Positions 53,118-62,157 of a stretch of 64,000 bases of DNA are shown in pieces (within the stretch, counting starts at the first letter, position 1; each line of letters opens with the position of its first letter). The DNA is from Candidatus Bathyarchaeota archaeon. Lineage in GTDB: Archaea; Thermoproteota; Bathyarchaeia; Bathyarchaeales; SOJC01. The notes beneath the pieces were generated by a model. It did not search any database. It had not been told where the DNA came from and saw only the letters and a program-made list of their open reading frames with translations. The position numbers were made by a program, and so were the translations under genes. The DNA is taken from assembly GCA_029882535.1 (NCBI GenBank), contig JAOUKM010000004.1, positions 1-64,000 on the forward strand, given 5' to 3'.

Positions 53118-54628
53118 TAGCCGCCCATCCTTGCTTTTCTGTATATTCGGTTAGGGTTTGTATAGTATTCTCGGATGACGTTGGCGACTTGTGAGTATTT
53201 TCGTATGTTTTTTCTAACCATCCACTCTAGTACAGTTTTTCTTTTTTTCAGTTCCTCGCGAACTTCTTCCTCACTTACTCCCATCTTTTCCATGTTTCTC
53301 TCCAAAATGTGGCTTTGCCCCGTGTATTGGAAGGAGTCGCTTCTAGGGCTCCAGTTGAACACATCATTCGTATGCAGGTCTTTTGTTTTAGGGTCAAGAG
53401 CAGTAATTTCGGTTATTGTTGCTGTTCGCCTTGCAGGTTTGCCATCAATTTCTGTTCTTACTTGGATTGTTACAGCGTCAATCATAGCAAGTAGAGGTTT
53501 TGGTATGTTCATGGGCTCAGATTCCAATCTATTAATAACCGAGTTTACTGACTCACCATGGATTGTGCTCATTCCTAAATGACCTGTTGCCATGGCTTGG
53601 AACAACGTATAGGCTTCTGCACCTCTCACTTCACCTACAATTATAAAGTCAGGACGCTGACGCACTGCTGCTTTCAGAAGGTCGAATAACGTTATAGCGC
53701 CTGAACCTTTTTCATTTCCAAAGCCGATTCGTATGACGGAGGGAATCCAGTTCTCATGAGGTAGGTTGAGCTCAGCAGTATCTTCTACGCTTACAATTTT
53801 CAGCTCAGGTTTGATAAACATTGACAAACAGTTAAGCAGGGTCGTTTTGCCAGATGCCACTCCTCCAGCAACTAGAACAGACGCTCTGTGCTCTATAGCA
53901 TACCAAAAATACGCCGCCATCTCAGACGACAACGTGTTGAAGTTTAGCAAATCTGAAATTGTAAGCGGGTCGACGCGGAAGCGACGTATAGTAAATGTAG
54001 AACCACGTCTAGTGACTTCACTTCCGTAAGTTAGTTGAATACGGCTTCCGTCTGGAAGCGATCCGTCTAACATGGGAGACGCTATGGAAATATTTTTGCC
54101 AGAAAGGTACGCTAATCGCACGATGAAAGAGTTTAACTCGCTTTCGTCTTCAAAAACGATGCTAGTGGGTAAGGACTCGTACTCGCGATGCCAAACATAA
54201 ACCGGAATGTTGACACCATCTGCAGAAATATCTTCAACCATGCGATCTTTCATCAAGGAATCAATTTTTCCATAATGAACAAAGTCTCGTATAATATAGT
54301 ACACTAATTTATCTACTGCTTCTTCGGCAATTTTTAGGCGATAGTTTTTGATGACTTCTCGAACTTTCTGTTTCAAATATTCAGCGGCTTTCTCACTTGT
54401 ATCGATATCATTCAAGTTAACATCAATTTCTTCCATCAACGTTTTCTTTATTTCTTTAAGTATTTCAGCCTCTTCTTCAAGCAGTGTTGGCTCGATGACT
54501 TTGTAACGAACTTTTTGGGTTTTAGGATCTTTAACTATGGCGGCATATACGTAAGGTTCTTGAATTGAGTAGACCTCTCGGAACACCGAAGGCTTTTTCT
54601 TTTTTATCTGTTGTTCTGTTTTCTCCAT
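53117..54628 (-). CDS. Type IV pilus assembly ATPase (FlaI/TadA/GspE family)
   Basis: A 503-residue secretion ATPase. Walker A is GGVASGKT at 255-262; IIVGEVRGAEAYTLFQAMATGH is the Walker B/His-box area, and TIHGESV follows. The N-terminal ~130 residues are a helical arginine-and-lysine-rich domain. It powers assembly of the prepilin at 50886. Ribosome site AAAGGTGA. It is first in an operon of ATPase, two platform proteins and prepilin. Confidence 0.92.
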   Translation of the reverse strand: MEKTEQQIKKKKPSVFREVYSIQEPYVYAAIVKDPKTQKVRYKVIEPTLLEEEAEILKEIKKTLMEEIDVNLNDIDTSEKAAEYLKQKVREVIKNYRLKIAEEAVDKLVYYIIRDFVHYGKIDSLMKDRMVEDISADGVNIPVYVWHREYESLPTSIVFEDESELNSFIVRLAYLSGKNISIASPMLDGSLPDGSRIQLTYGSEVTRRGSTFTIRRFRVDPLTISDLLNFNTLSSEMAAYFWYAIEHRASVLVAGGVASGKTTLLNCLSMFIKPELKIVSVEDTAELNLPHENWIPSVIRIGFGNEKGSGAITLFDLLKAAVRQRPDFIIVGEVRGAEAYTLFQAMATGHLGMSTIHGESVNSVINRLESEPMNIPKPLLAMIDAVTIQVRTEIDGKPARRTATITEITALDPKTKDLHTNDVFNWSPRSDSFQYTGQSHILERNMEKMGVSEEEVREELKKRKTVLEWMVRKNIRKYSQVANVIREYYTNPNRIYRKARMGG

Positions 54629-54900
54629 CTTATTTCACCTTTGTTTTTCAGCGTGGAATCTGCTTGAAGGGCTAGCCTAAAGTTTTATCCGAATCCACGC
54701 TATATAACGTAGCGAGTCTTAATAAACTCTATGAATCCCCAATAATCCGCCACCCACATTTAGCCTCCAATAGACCCCTATTTGGAACCAGAAAAAATCT
54801 ATAGGCTCAGCACGCCAGACACATGCACTAATCTCTTCAAAAATCTTTCGTTCACATTAGTATAGAGAAAAAGAAGTCTAATCTAAGTGGTGAGTGCACG

Positions 54901-55275
54901 CTATTTTGCACGATTGCTAATGTTCTTCTTTCTCCTTCTTTTTTTTGCAACTATACTCTCCTCAACAAAACTAGCATTACGCAACTCCCGCATATACCAC
55001 ACCCTATCACGTGCAAAGTAAGCCCCTGCTACTAAGCCAAAAACTATCAACGCCAATCCACTTAATGTTAACGCCAATCCCAAAGTACCTCCAGGTGTCT
55101 CCGAAAAACCCACTGGCACAAACAGAGCCCACTCTACTAATTCTGCCACAAATAATGTCTCCAAAATCCCACCCACAAACAAAACACTCCCAGCAATAAA
55201 CATCAGATAAGCCGACATCTCATCATGCCTAGACTCTGCAGCTCTCTCACGCAAATAATCCCTAACCGACACCAC
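54901..55275 (-). CDS. Two-helix membrane protein of unknown function
   Basis: About 124 residues if started at GTG 55275 or 55272; the frame extends to ATG 55347 through an unconvincing Cys-rich stretch. A charged head (YLRERAAESRHDEM) precedes two long hydrophobic helices (AYLMFIAGSVLFVGGILETLFV; LGLALTLSGLALIVFGLVAGAYF). The tail is basic (AKKRRRKK). Coding strand is G/T-rich. No family recognised. Confidence 0.55.
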   Translation of the reverse strand: MVSVRDYLRERAAESRHDEMSAYLMFIAGSVLFVGGILETLFVAELVEWALFVPVGFSETPGGTLGLALTLSGLALIVFGLVAGAYFARDRVWYMRELRNASFVEESIVAKKRRRKKNISNRAK

Positions 55276-55437
55276 TAACCCACACAAAAAACAACAACAG
55301 AAAAATATGTAAACCTTGTGACATATTACTATAGACCTGCAATTCACAAAACAAGGACAATTGCATATGTGTACAACAACAACACGGAAACGTTTATTAA
55401 ATCTTAAAATTTACTATACGTTTAATGGGTGACTCTT

Positions 55438-55818
55438 TTGTCGGAGCTTATCTCAATACGATGCTCGGGGAATGTTGAAAAAGAAAGTAATGGCTGCTTC
55501 TGTGAAGCTTGTGGAAGGGCGTTTGAAAATACTATTCGATTAACTAATCTTTCAGTGACTCCCCTGCAAATCTATGAAGCTTGTCCATTCTGTTTCTCTA
55601 AATTAGATGAAAATGTAGTTTTAGACGAACTTGATAACTTAAAAGTGTTAATTTCAAAAGATTCAAATACTGTCCTTGAAAAAAGCCAGAAAAACATAAA
55701 AAGCCTTGAACCGACAGGATGCTCACATTACTTCGGATATTTAAAGAAACGCCCCAAAAACACGCCGATTCCAGACTCTTGTCTGACCTGTGAAAAGATG
55801 ATACAATGCGTACTCTAG
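55438..55818 (+). CDS. Cysteine-rich zinc-ribbon protein
   Basis: A 126-residue protein from TTG 55438 with GGGTGA six bases upstream. Cysteine pairs: CFCEACGRAF, CPFCFSKL, and a conserved end GCSHYFGYLKKRPKNTPIPDSCLTCEKMIQC. That end recurs in several archaeal proteins as a Cys/His metal module. Function unknown. TTG and GTG (55429) are both possible starts. Confidence 0.7.
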   Translation: MSELISIRCSGNVEKESNGCFCEACGRAFENTIRLTNLSVTPLQIYEACPFCFSKLDENVVLDELDNLKVLISKDSNTVLEKSQKNIKSLEPTGCSHYFGYLKKRPKNTPIPDSCLTCEKMIQCVL

Positions 55819-55947
55819 TAAGCCAACGGATCACTTCCAATGGGTTCAATATTATCAAATCATATTCAAAATCTGTATTCAATTTTGTGAATCATTATTC
55901 ATAAATTATTTATTATTTATGCAGATTTATTATTGCTGGGATTAAGT

Positions 55948-56592
55948 ATGACCATTGCGCGAATCAGCGTTAAAGACGAGAATGAGTTGCGGAAAATAGT
56001 TGTAAGTAATGTAAGTGCTGTTGAGAAAGAATTAACAGCAATTTGCCATAGCATGCCAATAGATTCAAAAACAAATATTGATGTTCTATGCCACGACGAA
56101 AACGGACAGCTGGTGATTCTCAAGCTAAGTACAAAAGAAAATGACAATATGTTTTTTGAAGGATTGAAAATCTTAGCTTACATGAATAACGTGAAACCAA
56201 TGATAAAGTTTTCCTACAAAGATTTCAAAATAAACGATGCCAAAACACCGAGGCTTATCTTCCTAGCACCTTCGTTTTCAGTGCAGTTAGTTGATGTAGT
56301 TGGTCAGATGCAAGGAATCCAAATGGACCTCTACACTTGGGAGTACTTTGAATTTGATGACAAAAAAGCCCTGCACCTTGAACCAGTGTGGCTTAGTGAG
56401 GCAACGAAATCAATTCGACGAAGAACTAAGCCAGAAAAGCTAAAACCACTAGAGACTGCTGAAAAAAAACCGGAAAAACAGCCTGAAACGGTGACAGAAG
56501 AGTTTGTGATGCCTCCAGAAGAAGTTAAGCCGGAACAGCCTAAAAAAGAGCAAAAAGAACGAGCGAAAAAGAAATCAATTTTCTCAATCTAA
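55948..56592 (+). CDS. Nuclease-fold (PD-(D/E)xK-like) protein
   Basis: About 214 residues from ATG 55948. The first ~130 residues resemble a restriction-endonuclease-like fold: a helix (VEKELTAICHSMP), an IDVLCHDENGQLVILKLS hairpin and further strands. The fold's second acidic catalytic residue in the E-x-K step is replaced (LKL), so it may be a degenerate DNA-binding unit. The C-terminus is a long Pro/Glu/Lys-rich disordered tail ending in AKKKSIFSI. Confidence 0.6.
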   Translation: MTIARISVKDENELRKIVVSNVSAVEKELTAICHSMPIDSKTNIDVLCHDENGQLVILKLSTKENDNMFFEGLKILAYMNNVKPMIKFSYKDFKINDAKTPRLIFLAPSFSVQLVDVVGQMQGIQMDLYTWEYFEFDDKKALHLEPVWLSEATKSIRRRTKPEKLKPLETAEKKPEKQPETVTEEFVMPPEEVKPEQPKKEQKERAKKKSIFSI

Positions 56593-56729
56593 GCTGTCTT
56601 CGTATCCGCACAATTTTTTGAACTTTTACCTTTTTTGTTTTCTTCATCATCTAACTAGAGTGAAGAGTGAAAAGCCTATTTCTTAAATTTTTTAAGAGAG
56701 AATCTTATTGAAATATCAGGGTTATGTAA

Positions 56730-56879
56730 ATGGATGTGAGATTGTTTGTTGACGACAAAGAAATTTCACTTAGTGAATTCGTAAAGAAGATATTTAGCGG
56801 GATAGTTGTGGGTGCAGTGATGTCGCTAAGAGGTATAAAAGAAGATTGGAAAGAAATCCGAGTTGAAGTAGAAAATTAA
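56730..56879 (+). CDS. Conserved 49-residue small protein
   Basis: An ATG-started short gene. It reads MDVRLFVDDKEISLSEFVKK, then IFSGIVVGAVMSLRG and ends WKEIRVEVEN. A beta strand, a helix and a hydrophobic turn form a compact unit; I recall this layout as a recurring short archaeal protein with a conserved RGIKEDWK-like segment. Function unknown; the trailing beta pattern hints at oligomerisation. Confidence 0.6.
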   Translation: MDVRLFVDDKEISLSEFVKKIFSGIVVGAVMSLRGIKEDWKEIRVEVEN

Positions 56880-56939
56880 ACAAAAACGGTCTTTGTCTTG
56901 TTGAGCAAAGTCGCAGTGCCAAAAAATCTTGCGAGCATG

Positions 56940-57401
56940 TTATTTGTCTATTTTCGTTGACCATTTTGGAACTCTGGTGCTCATGACAACATCCCAACCG
57001 TTAAAGGGCTTAATGTCTAAAACAGGAGTACCATTAACAGCGTCAAGGCCTTTCACCCAAAGAACATTTCCTTCGCGTTTTACAAGCTCCACCAAAGTCA
57101 AACCAATAGGGTTCGGATGAACTGGAGCCCTTGTAGCAAAAATTCCTACAAGCGGCAACTCTGCTAAACCTCGAGGATGAACCTTCAAAACAGTCTTTCC
57201 AGTATTCAATATATTGTGCAACCAAAAAATAACGAAAACGTGAGAAAACTCTTCAATACTATCTAAAGCTTTGGTAAGATCTTTTTTGAGCACTATCCTT
57301 GAAACAAGACTTTTGTCTTTAACATCCTCGTCAGATGATGCTCGCTCTACAAAACCTATGGGTCTGATCTTAATTTTTTTAAAAGGCAACAACAGCATCA
57401 C
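56940..57401 (-). CDS. trmO: tRNA t6A37 methyltransferase (TrmO/TsaA)
   Basis: A 153-residue protein. IRPIGFVE at the start, VFVIFWLHN, VHPRGLAELPLVGIFATRAPVHPNPIGLT and VKGLDAVNGTPVLDIKPF make up the TrmO/TsaA core. It N6-methylates threonylcarbamoyl-adenosine 37 in some tRNAs. Stand-alone, with ATG at 57401. Confidence 0.9.
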   Translation of the reverse strand: MMLLLPFKKIKIRPIGFVERASSDEDVKDKSLVSRIVLKKDLTKALDSIEEFSHVFVIFWLHNILNTGKTVLKVHPRGLAELPLVGIFATRAPVHPNPIGLTLVELVKREGNVLWVKGLDAVNGTPVLDIKPFNGWDVVMSTRVPKWSTKIDK

Positions 57402-57543
57402 AATAATAGCTTGTAATTTCGCTAAGAAAAGATTAACTCAGGAGTCTTACTGCTTTTGTATTTGTGTCGAACGCATCAACAAAAAAGTTTATTAAGTATT
57501 CCGATGCCTGATATGTTGACTTGTAATATTTACTAGAAAAGAG

Positions 57544-57825
57544 ATGTTCGAAAAAAGAGTGAAAATGCAAATGCGGGGGTTGGCTGTTTTTATTGTGTTT
57601 TTCGCTATTTTCTTAGTATCGTCGCTTGCGATTTCTTCTCCTTTGTTTCCTGGAAACGTTGTTTGTTTTTTGTTTGGAATTTCAGATTTGAGCCATGTCT
57701 CTTTGGTAAATGCGCTTGTGAATGGAGTTTTTTATGGATTTATTGTGTGGGCTGTTTTCAGTTTAAGTTTTAGGTGGATAGAACGGTCTCTTTCTAAGGA
57801 TAAGCTGGTGAAGGAGAAGAAGTAG
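57544..57825 (+). CDS. Small membrane protein
   Basis: A 93-residue protein with two hydrophobic helices (GLAVFIVFFAIFLVSSLAI; ALVNGVFYGFIVWAVFSLSF) linked by an FPGNVV loop, ending in a basic, lysine-rich tail. G/T-rich coding strand. No family recognised. Converges on the next zinc-ribbon gene 3 bases away. Confidence 0.55.
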   Translation: MFEKRVKMQMRGLAVFIVFFAIFLVSSLAISSPLFPGNVVCFLFGISDLSHVSLVNALVNGVFYGFIVWAVFSLSFRWIERSLSKDKLVKEKK

Positions 57826-57828
57826 TTT

Positions 57829-58056
57829 TTATGAAAAAGTGAATCCGGTTATGTGGATGATGCTTTCACAGTTGTTACACTTTATTGTTAGTTCTTCTAG
57901 TTGATCATTCTTTTTCATTTTGACTTCTTGAATAACGTAGGTGGTTTCTGTTTCATCTTCAGGCGAAATTACTGCTCCACAGCGGGGGCAGAGGAAGTCT
58001 CCGTTGCCTTCAATCTTTGTTAGATCAACCACATATACGGTGGAAGTTTTCTTCAT
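57829..58056 (-). CDS. Zinc-ribbon protein
   Basis: A 75-residue protein with CPRCGAVISPEDET near the start and CNNCESIIHITGF near the end, a two-knuckle zinc ribbon with a ~35-residue spacer. An acidic middle and no DNA-binding basic cluster. Function unknown. Confidence 0.7.
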   Translation of the reverse strand: MKKTSTVYVVDLTKIEGNGDFLCPRCGAVISPEDETETTYVIQEVKMKKNDQLEELTIKCNNCESIIHITGFTFS

Positions 58057-58189
58057 TTTTCACTATTCCTTATTAAGTGATGCTTTGGTTTTACCAAGAT
58101 TTTGATAAATAACGTTTGTGAATTGTGAATCCAGAGTTTGGAGTGTGTGGTTACTGTTTATATCTTTTGATTTTTTGTTTGGATTTTCA

Positions 58190-58627
58190 TTATTGTGTGT
58201 GCATCTGTGTTTGAGAGTTGTAAAGTCTTTTTATTTTTTCGTAGGCTTCTTCGGAGTTAGTAATGTTTTCTACAAGTTTTTCGAAAGGGCATTTGTCGGT
58301 TTTCTTCAAGTTGAGAATTGTCGGAACGAGTGTTTCAAATTCGCAGTGGATGTTGTATGTGTTTAATATTTCTAAAGCGCTTTGGCTTAGTATGATTGCA
58401 AAGGTTGCTTTGACGTTTGAATAAGCGCAGAGAAGTGATGCGGCTCTGCCGATAATTTTGTCTGCAACTGATGCGTCTGAGAGATTGCCGTTTAGTTCTT
58501 CTATTGCCTGTAAGAAACCGCTGAGTCCTTCTTTGTTCGTTTCAAAGATAGGCTTGGAGTTTTTCACGAATACTAAGCTTAGTTTTTTATCTCTTAATCT
58601 CTGCTTAGCAACTTCTAAGTCGTACAT
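58190..58627 (-). CDS. DUF1893 protein
   Basis: A 145-residue protein from ATG 58627 (AAAGGGT three bases upstream; the frame continues to 58645). LVFVKNSKPIFETNKEGLSGFLQAI and IIGRAASLLCAYSNVKATFAIILS with a late CPFEKLVENI are the DUF1893 pattern. The family is related to the cytidine-deaminase-like fold, but function is unproven. Monocistronic. Confidence 0.85.
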   Translation of the reverse strand: MYDLEVAKQRLRDKKLSLVFVKNSKPIFETNKEGLSGFLQAIEELNGNLSDASVADKIIGRAASLLCAYSNVKATFAIILSQSALEILNTYNIHCEFETLVPTILNLKKTDKCPFEKLVENITNSEEAYEKIKRLYNSQTQMHTQ

Positions 58628-58670
58628 CTTACCCTTTAACGACAAGTAATCTTATTTTCTTAAATGTTTG

Positions 58671-59123
58671 CTAAGTGATGACGAATAGTTTGTCTTCTGG
58701 TATGGCAGCAACTTTCCACGCCAGTTCGCGAACTTCTTCGTTTGGTAAGGTTTCTTGTGAGAGAAGCTGAGACTTTAGCTTTTCAAACATTGACTGATTC
58801 AAGGCGACAAGCATTTTTTGTCCAGTGTCTTTTCTTTCGAATTCTGCTTGAATCTTTTCAGAGTCTATTAGAGAAAGTTTTTGGTTACCGGTAGTACACT
58901 TTGTCGTGATCTGAAGCCCATCTATAATGCAAGAGAAAGGAATGCAATGTGGCAATGAAGCTGTGATTTTTGATAATTCGCCTCTTTTTATGCCTAGCCG
59001 GCTTAGTCCTGTTAGTCCCATTCTAACGCCGATAACCAGAAATGGTCCAAGATGCCCATGAAATTCCGCGGCTTTCTCCAAAATAGATGTGAGTTCTGAG
59101 GATATGTTACGCTCAAGAGTCAT
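58671..59123 (-). CDS. FmdE-like protein
   Basis: A 150-residue protein of the formylmethanofuran dehydrogenase subunit E family. AAEFHGHLGPFLVIGVRMGLTGL is the signature FmdE core and DGLQITTKCTTG supplies the second Cys-containing site. ATG 59123 is chosen for AGGAGG 6 bases upstream. FmdE proteins are metal-binding; in methanogens a subunit of a molybdenum/tungsten enzyme, elsewhere unknown. The open frame overlaps the next gene by 4 bases, so they are coupled. Confidence 0.82.
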   Translation of the reverse strand: MTLERNISSELTSILEKAAEFHGHLGPFLVIGVRMGLTGLSRLGIKRGELSKITASLPHCIPFSCIIDGLQITTKCTTGNQKLSLIDSEKIQAEFERKDTGQKMLVALNQSMFEKLKSQLLSQETLPNEEVRELAWKVAAIPEDKLFVIT

Positions 59124-59143
59124 ACTGTTCCTCCTTTCAAGCC

Positions 59144-59704
59144 TCAAATTCTCTTCGATGCTCCAATTTTTGAAGCTATACCTCTAACAGTTAAAGCATT
59201 CATTAAGGATACCCCTACTGCACCTCCTATAACACCGCCTACAGCATGCAATCCTGCCCAACTTAATACTCCCCCCCATTTTGCTAGGGCAACTGGCGGC
59301 ATAAAAAATGATCCTATAATCAAGCCTGCAACAGCCGCCGAGAAAACAGAGATTGCAAATAGACTAGTTGAGCCTAGGAGCCTCTTCTCAAACAATCGAT
59401 TGTATCCAATAAGGAACGTGAGAACATCAAATACAATAGAAACTGTGAAGAAGCCAAAGAAGTGCAATGCTGTAGGTCTGACCAACATGTTAATTATCAG
59501 CGCGATGAAGCCTACAAATGTGGCTGTCCCGAGTTTTCTTACCCACCATACTGCCAGTATTAACGCAGAGAACCCTATTACATCACAAAGGAAAGGTAAG
59601 CTAAATATTTGGAAGAAGATAGGTGATACTGTCACGTTTAGAACTCCCCAGAGGGCTGCAAAGATCGTTATTCCAGCCAGATCGCGAGTTCTGAAGTAAG
59701 CCAT
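59144..59704 (-). CDS. ECF-transporter S-component-like membrane protein
   Basis: A 186-residue protein with about five or six hydrophobic helices, start MAYFRTRDLAGITIFAALWGVLNV, resembling ECF S-components that bind a vitamin or metal substrate. No energising subunits are in the window. Coupled to the FmdE-like gene. Similar S-component/FmdE pairs point to a metal or cofactor; the substrate is not visible. Confidence 0.7.
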   Translation of the reverse strand: MAYFRTRDLAGITIFAALWGVLNVTVSPIFFQIFSLPFLCDVIGFSALILAVWWVRKLGTATFVGFIALIINMLVRPTALHFFGFFTVSIVFDVLTFLIGYNRLFEKRLLGSTSLFAISVFSAAVAGLIIGSFFMPPVALAKWGGVLSWAGLHAVGGVIGGAVGVSLMNALTVRGIASKIGASKRI

Positions 59705-59866
59705 AAAACCACTCTCAGAGTAATACTTTTTTAGAAAAATGTAATACTAATATTTAAACCTTCATAATCTTAAATCCGTCTCTTCTTCATTAGCTTAACT
59801 TTAAAACCCAGAGTAAATAACAATTAATACAGCATCTCCTAAATTATATATTTCAAGTTTCTCAAG

Positions 59867-60778
59867 TTATTCCGTTAATGCAAACATTTTATTCAAAGCC
59901 TTCTTTGCTTTCTTTGCAATGCTTTTCGGAACGCTGACAGGGTTTTGTTCTTCTTTTAAAGAGTGGTAAAGTCTTTCTAAAGTGGTGAGTTTCATAGCGT
60001 TGCATGTTGCACCTCCGTATGCAGGAAGGAATTGTTTGTCGGGATTTTCTTTTCTAAGTTTATGAAGAATCCCAACTTCGGTGCCGATGATAAATTTCTT
60101 TACAGACAAGATGTTTGAATATCTGCAGATTTGTGAGGTGCTTCCAATGAAATCTGCAATTTCCCTTACCTCTTTGGAGCATTCTGGATGCACTGCTACC
60201 ACAGCGTCTGGGTGTGCTTGCCTTTGCGCCATTATGTCTTCTTTCATGAACAGTATGTGTGTGGGACAGAAGCCTTGGGGAGGAATGGGAATGACTTTTT
60301 TTCCGGTTTTTTCTTGGACGTATTCTGCTAGGTTGCGGTCGGGACCAAAAAGGATAGTTTCTCCATCAAGGGTTTCCACAATTTTTATGGCATTTGCGGA
60401 AGTGCAGCAGACGTCGCATTCTGCTTTTGCTTCGGCCAGAGTATTGACGTAAAGCACGACTGGTGTGTTTGGGTATCTTTGTTTCCATATTTTCAGTTGT
60501 TCGGCGGGAAGCATTTGAACCATGGAGCATCTTGAACCCATACATGGCAGTAGTACTTTTTTTTCTGGGTTGAGAATGGCGGCTGATTCAGCCATGAAAT
60601 TTACGGCTGCGAACACTATTATTTTTGCATCTTTTTCTTCTTTTGCTCGACGGCTGAGTTCTATGCTGTCACCCACATAGTCTGCAATGTCTTGAATTTC
60701 TGGGCGTTGATAATTGTGTGCCAGTATTACCGCTTTTTTTTCTCGTTTAAGCTTGAGGATATCATCGACGAGTGTCAT
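59867..60778 (-). CDS. nadA: Quinolinate synthase
   Basis: A 303-residue iron-sulfur enzyme making quinolinate for NAD. AHNYQRPEIQDIADYVGDS at the start, the first cluster cysteine Cys79 (LPCMGSRC), CDVCCTSANA, HPECSKE, and GTEVGILHKLRKE with a final CNAMK. ATG 60778 (GGGAGA upstream) is favoured over 60847, which adds 23 unlike-family residues. No nadB or nadC in the window. Confidence 0.93.
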   Translation of the reverse strand: MTLVDDILKLKREKKAVILAHNYQRPEIQDIADYVGDSIELSRRAKEEKDAKIIVFAAVNFMAESAAILNPEKKVLLPCMGSRCSMVQMLPAEQLKIWKQRYPNTPVVLYVNTLAEAKAECDVCCTSANAIKIVETLDGETILFGPDRNLAEYVQEKTGKKVIPIPPQGFCPTHILFMKEDIMAQRQAHPDAVVAVHPECSKEVREIADFIGSTSQICRYSNILSVKKFIIGTEVGILHKLRKENPDKQFLPAYGGATCNAMKLTTLERLYHSLKEEQNPVSVPKSIAKKAKKALNKMFALTE

Positions 60779-60932
60779 GTTTATTCTCCCAGAGATTATG
60801 GGCAAGGTAGTAAATGTGTTGGATAATATATCTTTAACGTATTTCATATAAACTCAACAAGGTTTGGCAGCTTTTTGCAGTAAATGCACTAGGCTTCAAG
60901 GATACGTGTACTTGGAGATGTCTGAAGCGAAG

Positions 60933-62135
60933 TTAAGCTTTGGCTGTTTTAGACGCAAAGAAGATTCCTGTAGTAACAAGGATTATTGTGCTGAGGGACC
61001 CAAAGAGGCCAATGTATCCCATGGTTGATGCAAGTATTATTCCTGACATGATTGGTCCGATTGTTTGGCCGATGTCCATTATGGTGGCTAGGAATCCCAT
61101 AGTTGCGCCGTAGTTTTCTTTTTGAGTTAATTCAGACACAAGTGCGGGTGTTGACGAGGTTACTAGTGAGAATCCTAGTCCGTATAATATAGAAAGCACT
61201 AGGAGGATGGGGAAATCAACTGTTAGAGGAATGGCAATCAGCAGAAAACTAGTGATTAGTGATCCTATAATAATGGGTGTTCTTCTTCCGATTTTGTCAG
61301 ATAGTTTACCCATGAAAGGCTTAGTAAGTGAAATTATGATGGGCTGCGCTCCTAAGATTATGCCTACTAGTAAAAGGTTCATCGTTGCGATGTCTTGAAG
61401 GTACCCCACCAAAAAGAATTCAACAGCTCCAAAAGTATAGTATTGAGAGGCTTCCAAAATGCCTACTATGAGAATTCCCTTGTTACCTGCGATTTTGCTC
61501 CAATCTTGAAGAACACTAGTGTTTTTCCTAGATTTCATCTTTTCTAGAGTTTTATTGAAATTTGTTGAGGTAATTTCTTTGAGATATATTAAAGCTGTGA
61601 ATAGAGAAATAATGCCCGCGACTCCAACAATGACATATAGCTCACGATAGTTGTTGACTGTAATGAATAGAATTGAACCTCCGAGGAGAGGAGCAACACT
61701 TCTTCCTATAATGGTAGCTGAAGAAAACGTAGAAATTCTCTCGCCCCTTTTTGTCGGGAACAACTCTGCGATTGTTGCGTTTGAAACTGGAACAAATATG
61801 GCAGTTGCGAAACCGTGATAGAAACGCACTAGCACAAGTTGCCACCAAGAAGACACGAATAAATATAGGAAAGGTGCGGAAGCAAAGACAACACAAGATG
61901 TTAACAGAAGTTTTCTTCGCCCAAAAACGTCGGAAAGCCAACCAGCAGGAAAGCTTACAAGTATTCCAGGAATCGTAGAGGCTGCAGCAACAATTCCCAG
62001 TAATGCTTCTGGCGTGCCTAAACTTGTGGAAAACGGTTTCAAAACTGGGTTTTTCGACATTGTAGAACTTAGAATTGCAAATAGTCCTATGAAGCATAGC
62101 GTCCAGAAGAATCTGCTTGGTGCATTGTGAAACAT
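60933..62135 (-). CDS. MFS transporter
   Basis: A 400-residue major-facilitator protein with twelve hydrophobic helices. GWLSDVFGRRKLL is the loop 2-3 motif and GKLSDKIGRRTPII its second-half copy. Looks like a drug/metabolite efflux type; substrate unknown. Same strand as and 23 bases downstream of the ChrB-domain gene, possibly one unit. Confidence 0.88.
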   Translation of the reverse strand: MFHNAPSRFFWTLCFIGLFAILSSTMSKNPVLKPFSTSLGTPEALLGIVAAASTIPGILVSFPAGWLSDVFGRRKLLLTSCVVFASAPFLYLFVSSWWQLVLVRFYHGFATAIFVPVSNATIAELFPTKRGERISTFSSATIIGRSVAPLLGGSILFITVNNYRELYVIVGVAGIISLFTALIYLKEITSTNFNKTLEKMKSRKNTSVLQDWSKIAGNKGILIVGILEASQYYTFGAVEFFLVGYLQDIATMNLLLVGIILGAQPIIISLTKPFMGKLSDKIGRRTPIIIGSLITSFLLIAIPLTVDFPILLVLSILYGLGFSLVTSSTPALVSELTQKENYGATMGFLATIMDIGQTIGPIMSGIILASTMGYIGLFGSLSTIILVTTGIFFASKTAKA

Positions 62136-62157
62136 GGCTTTTGCAAACTCGAAATGC

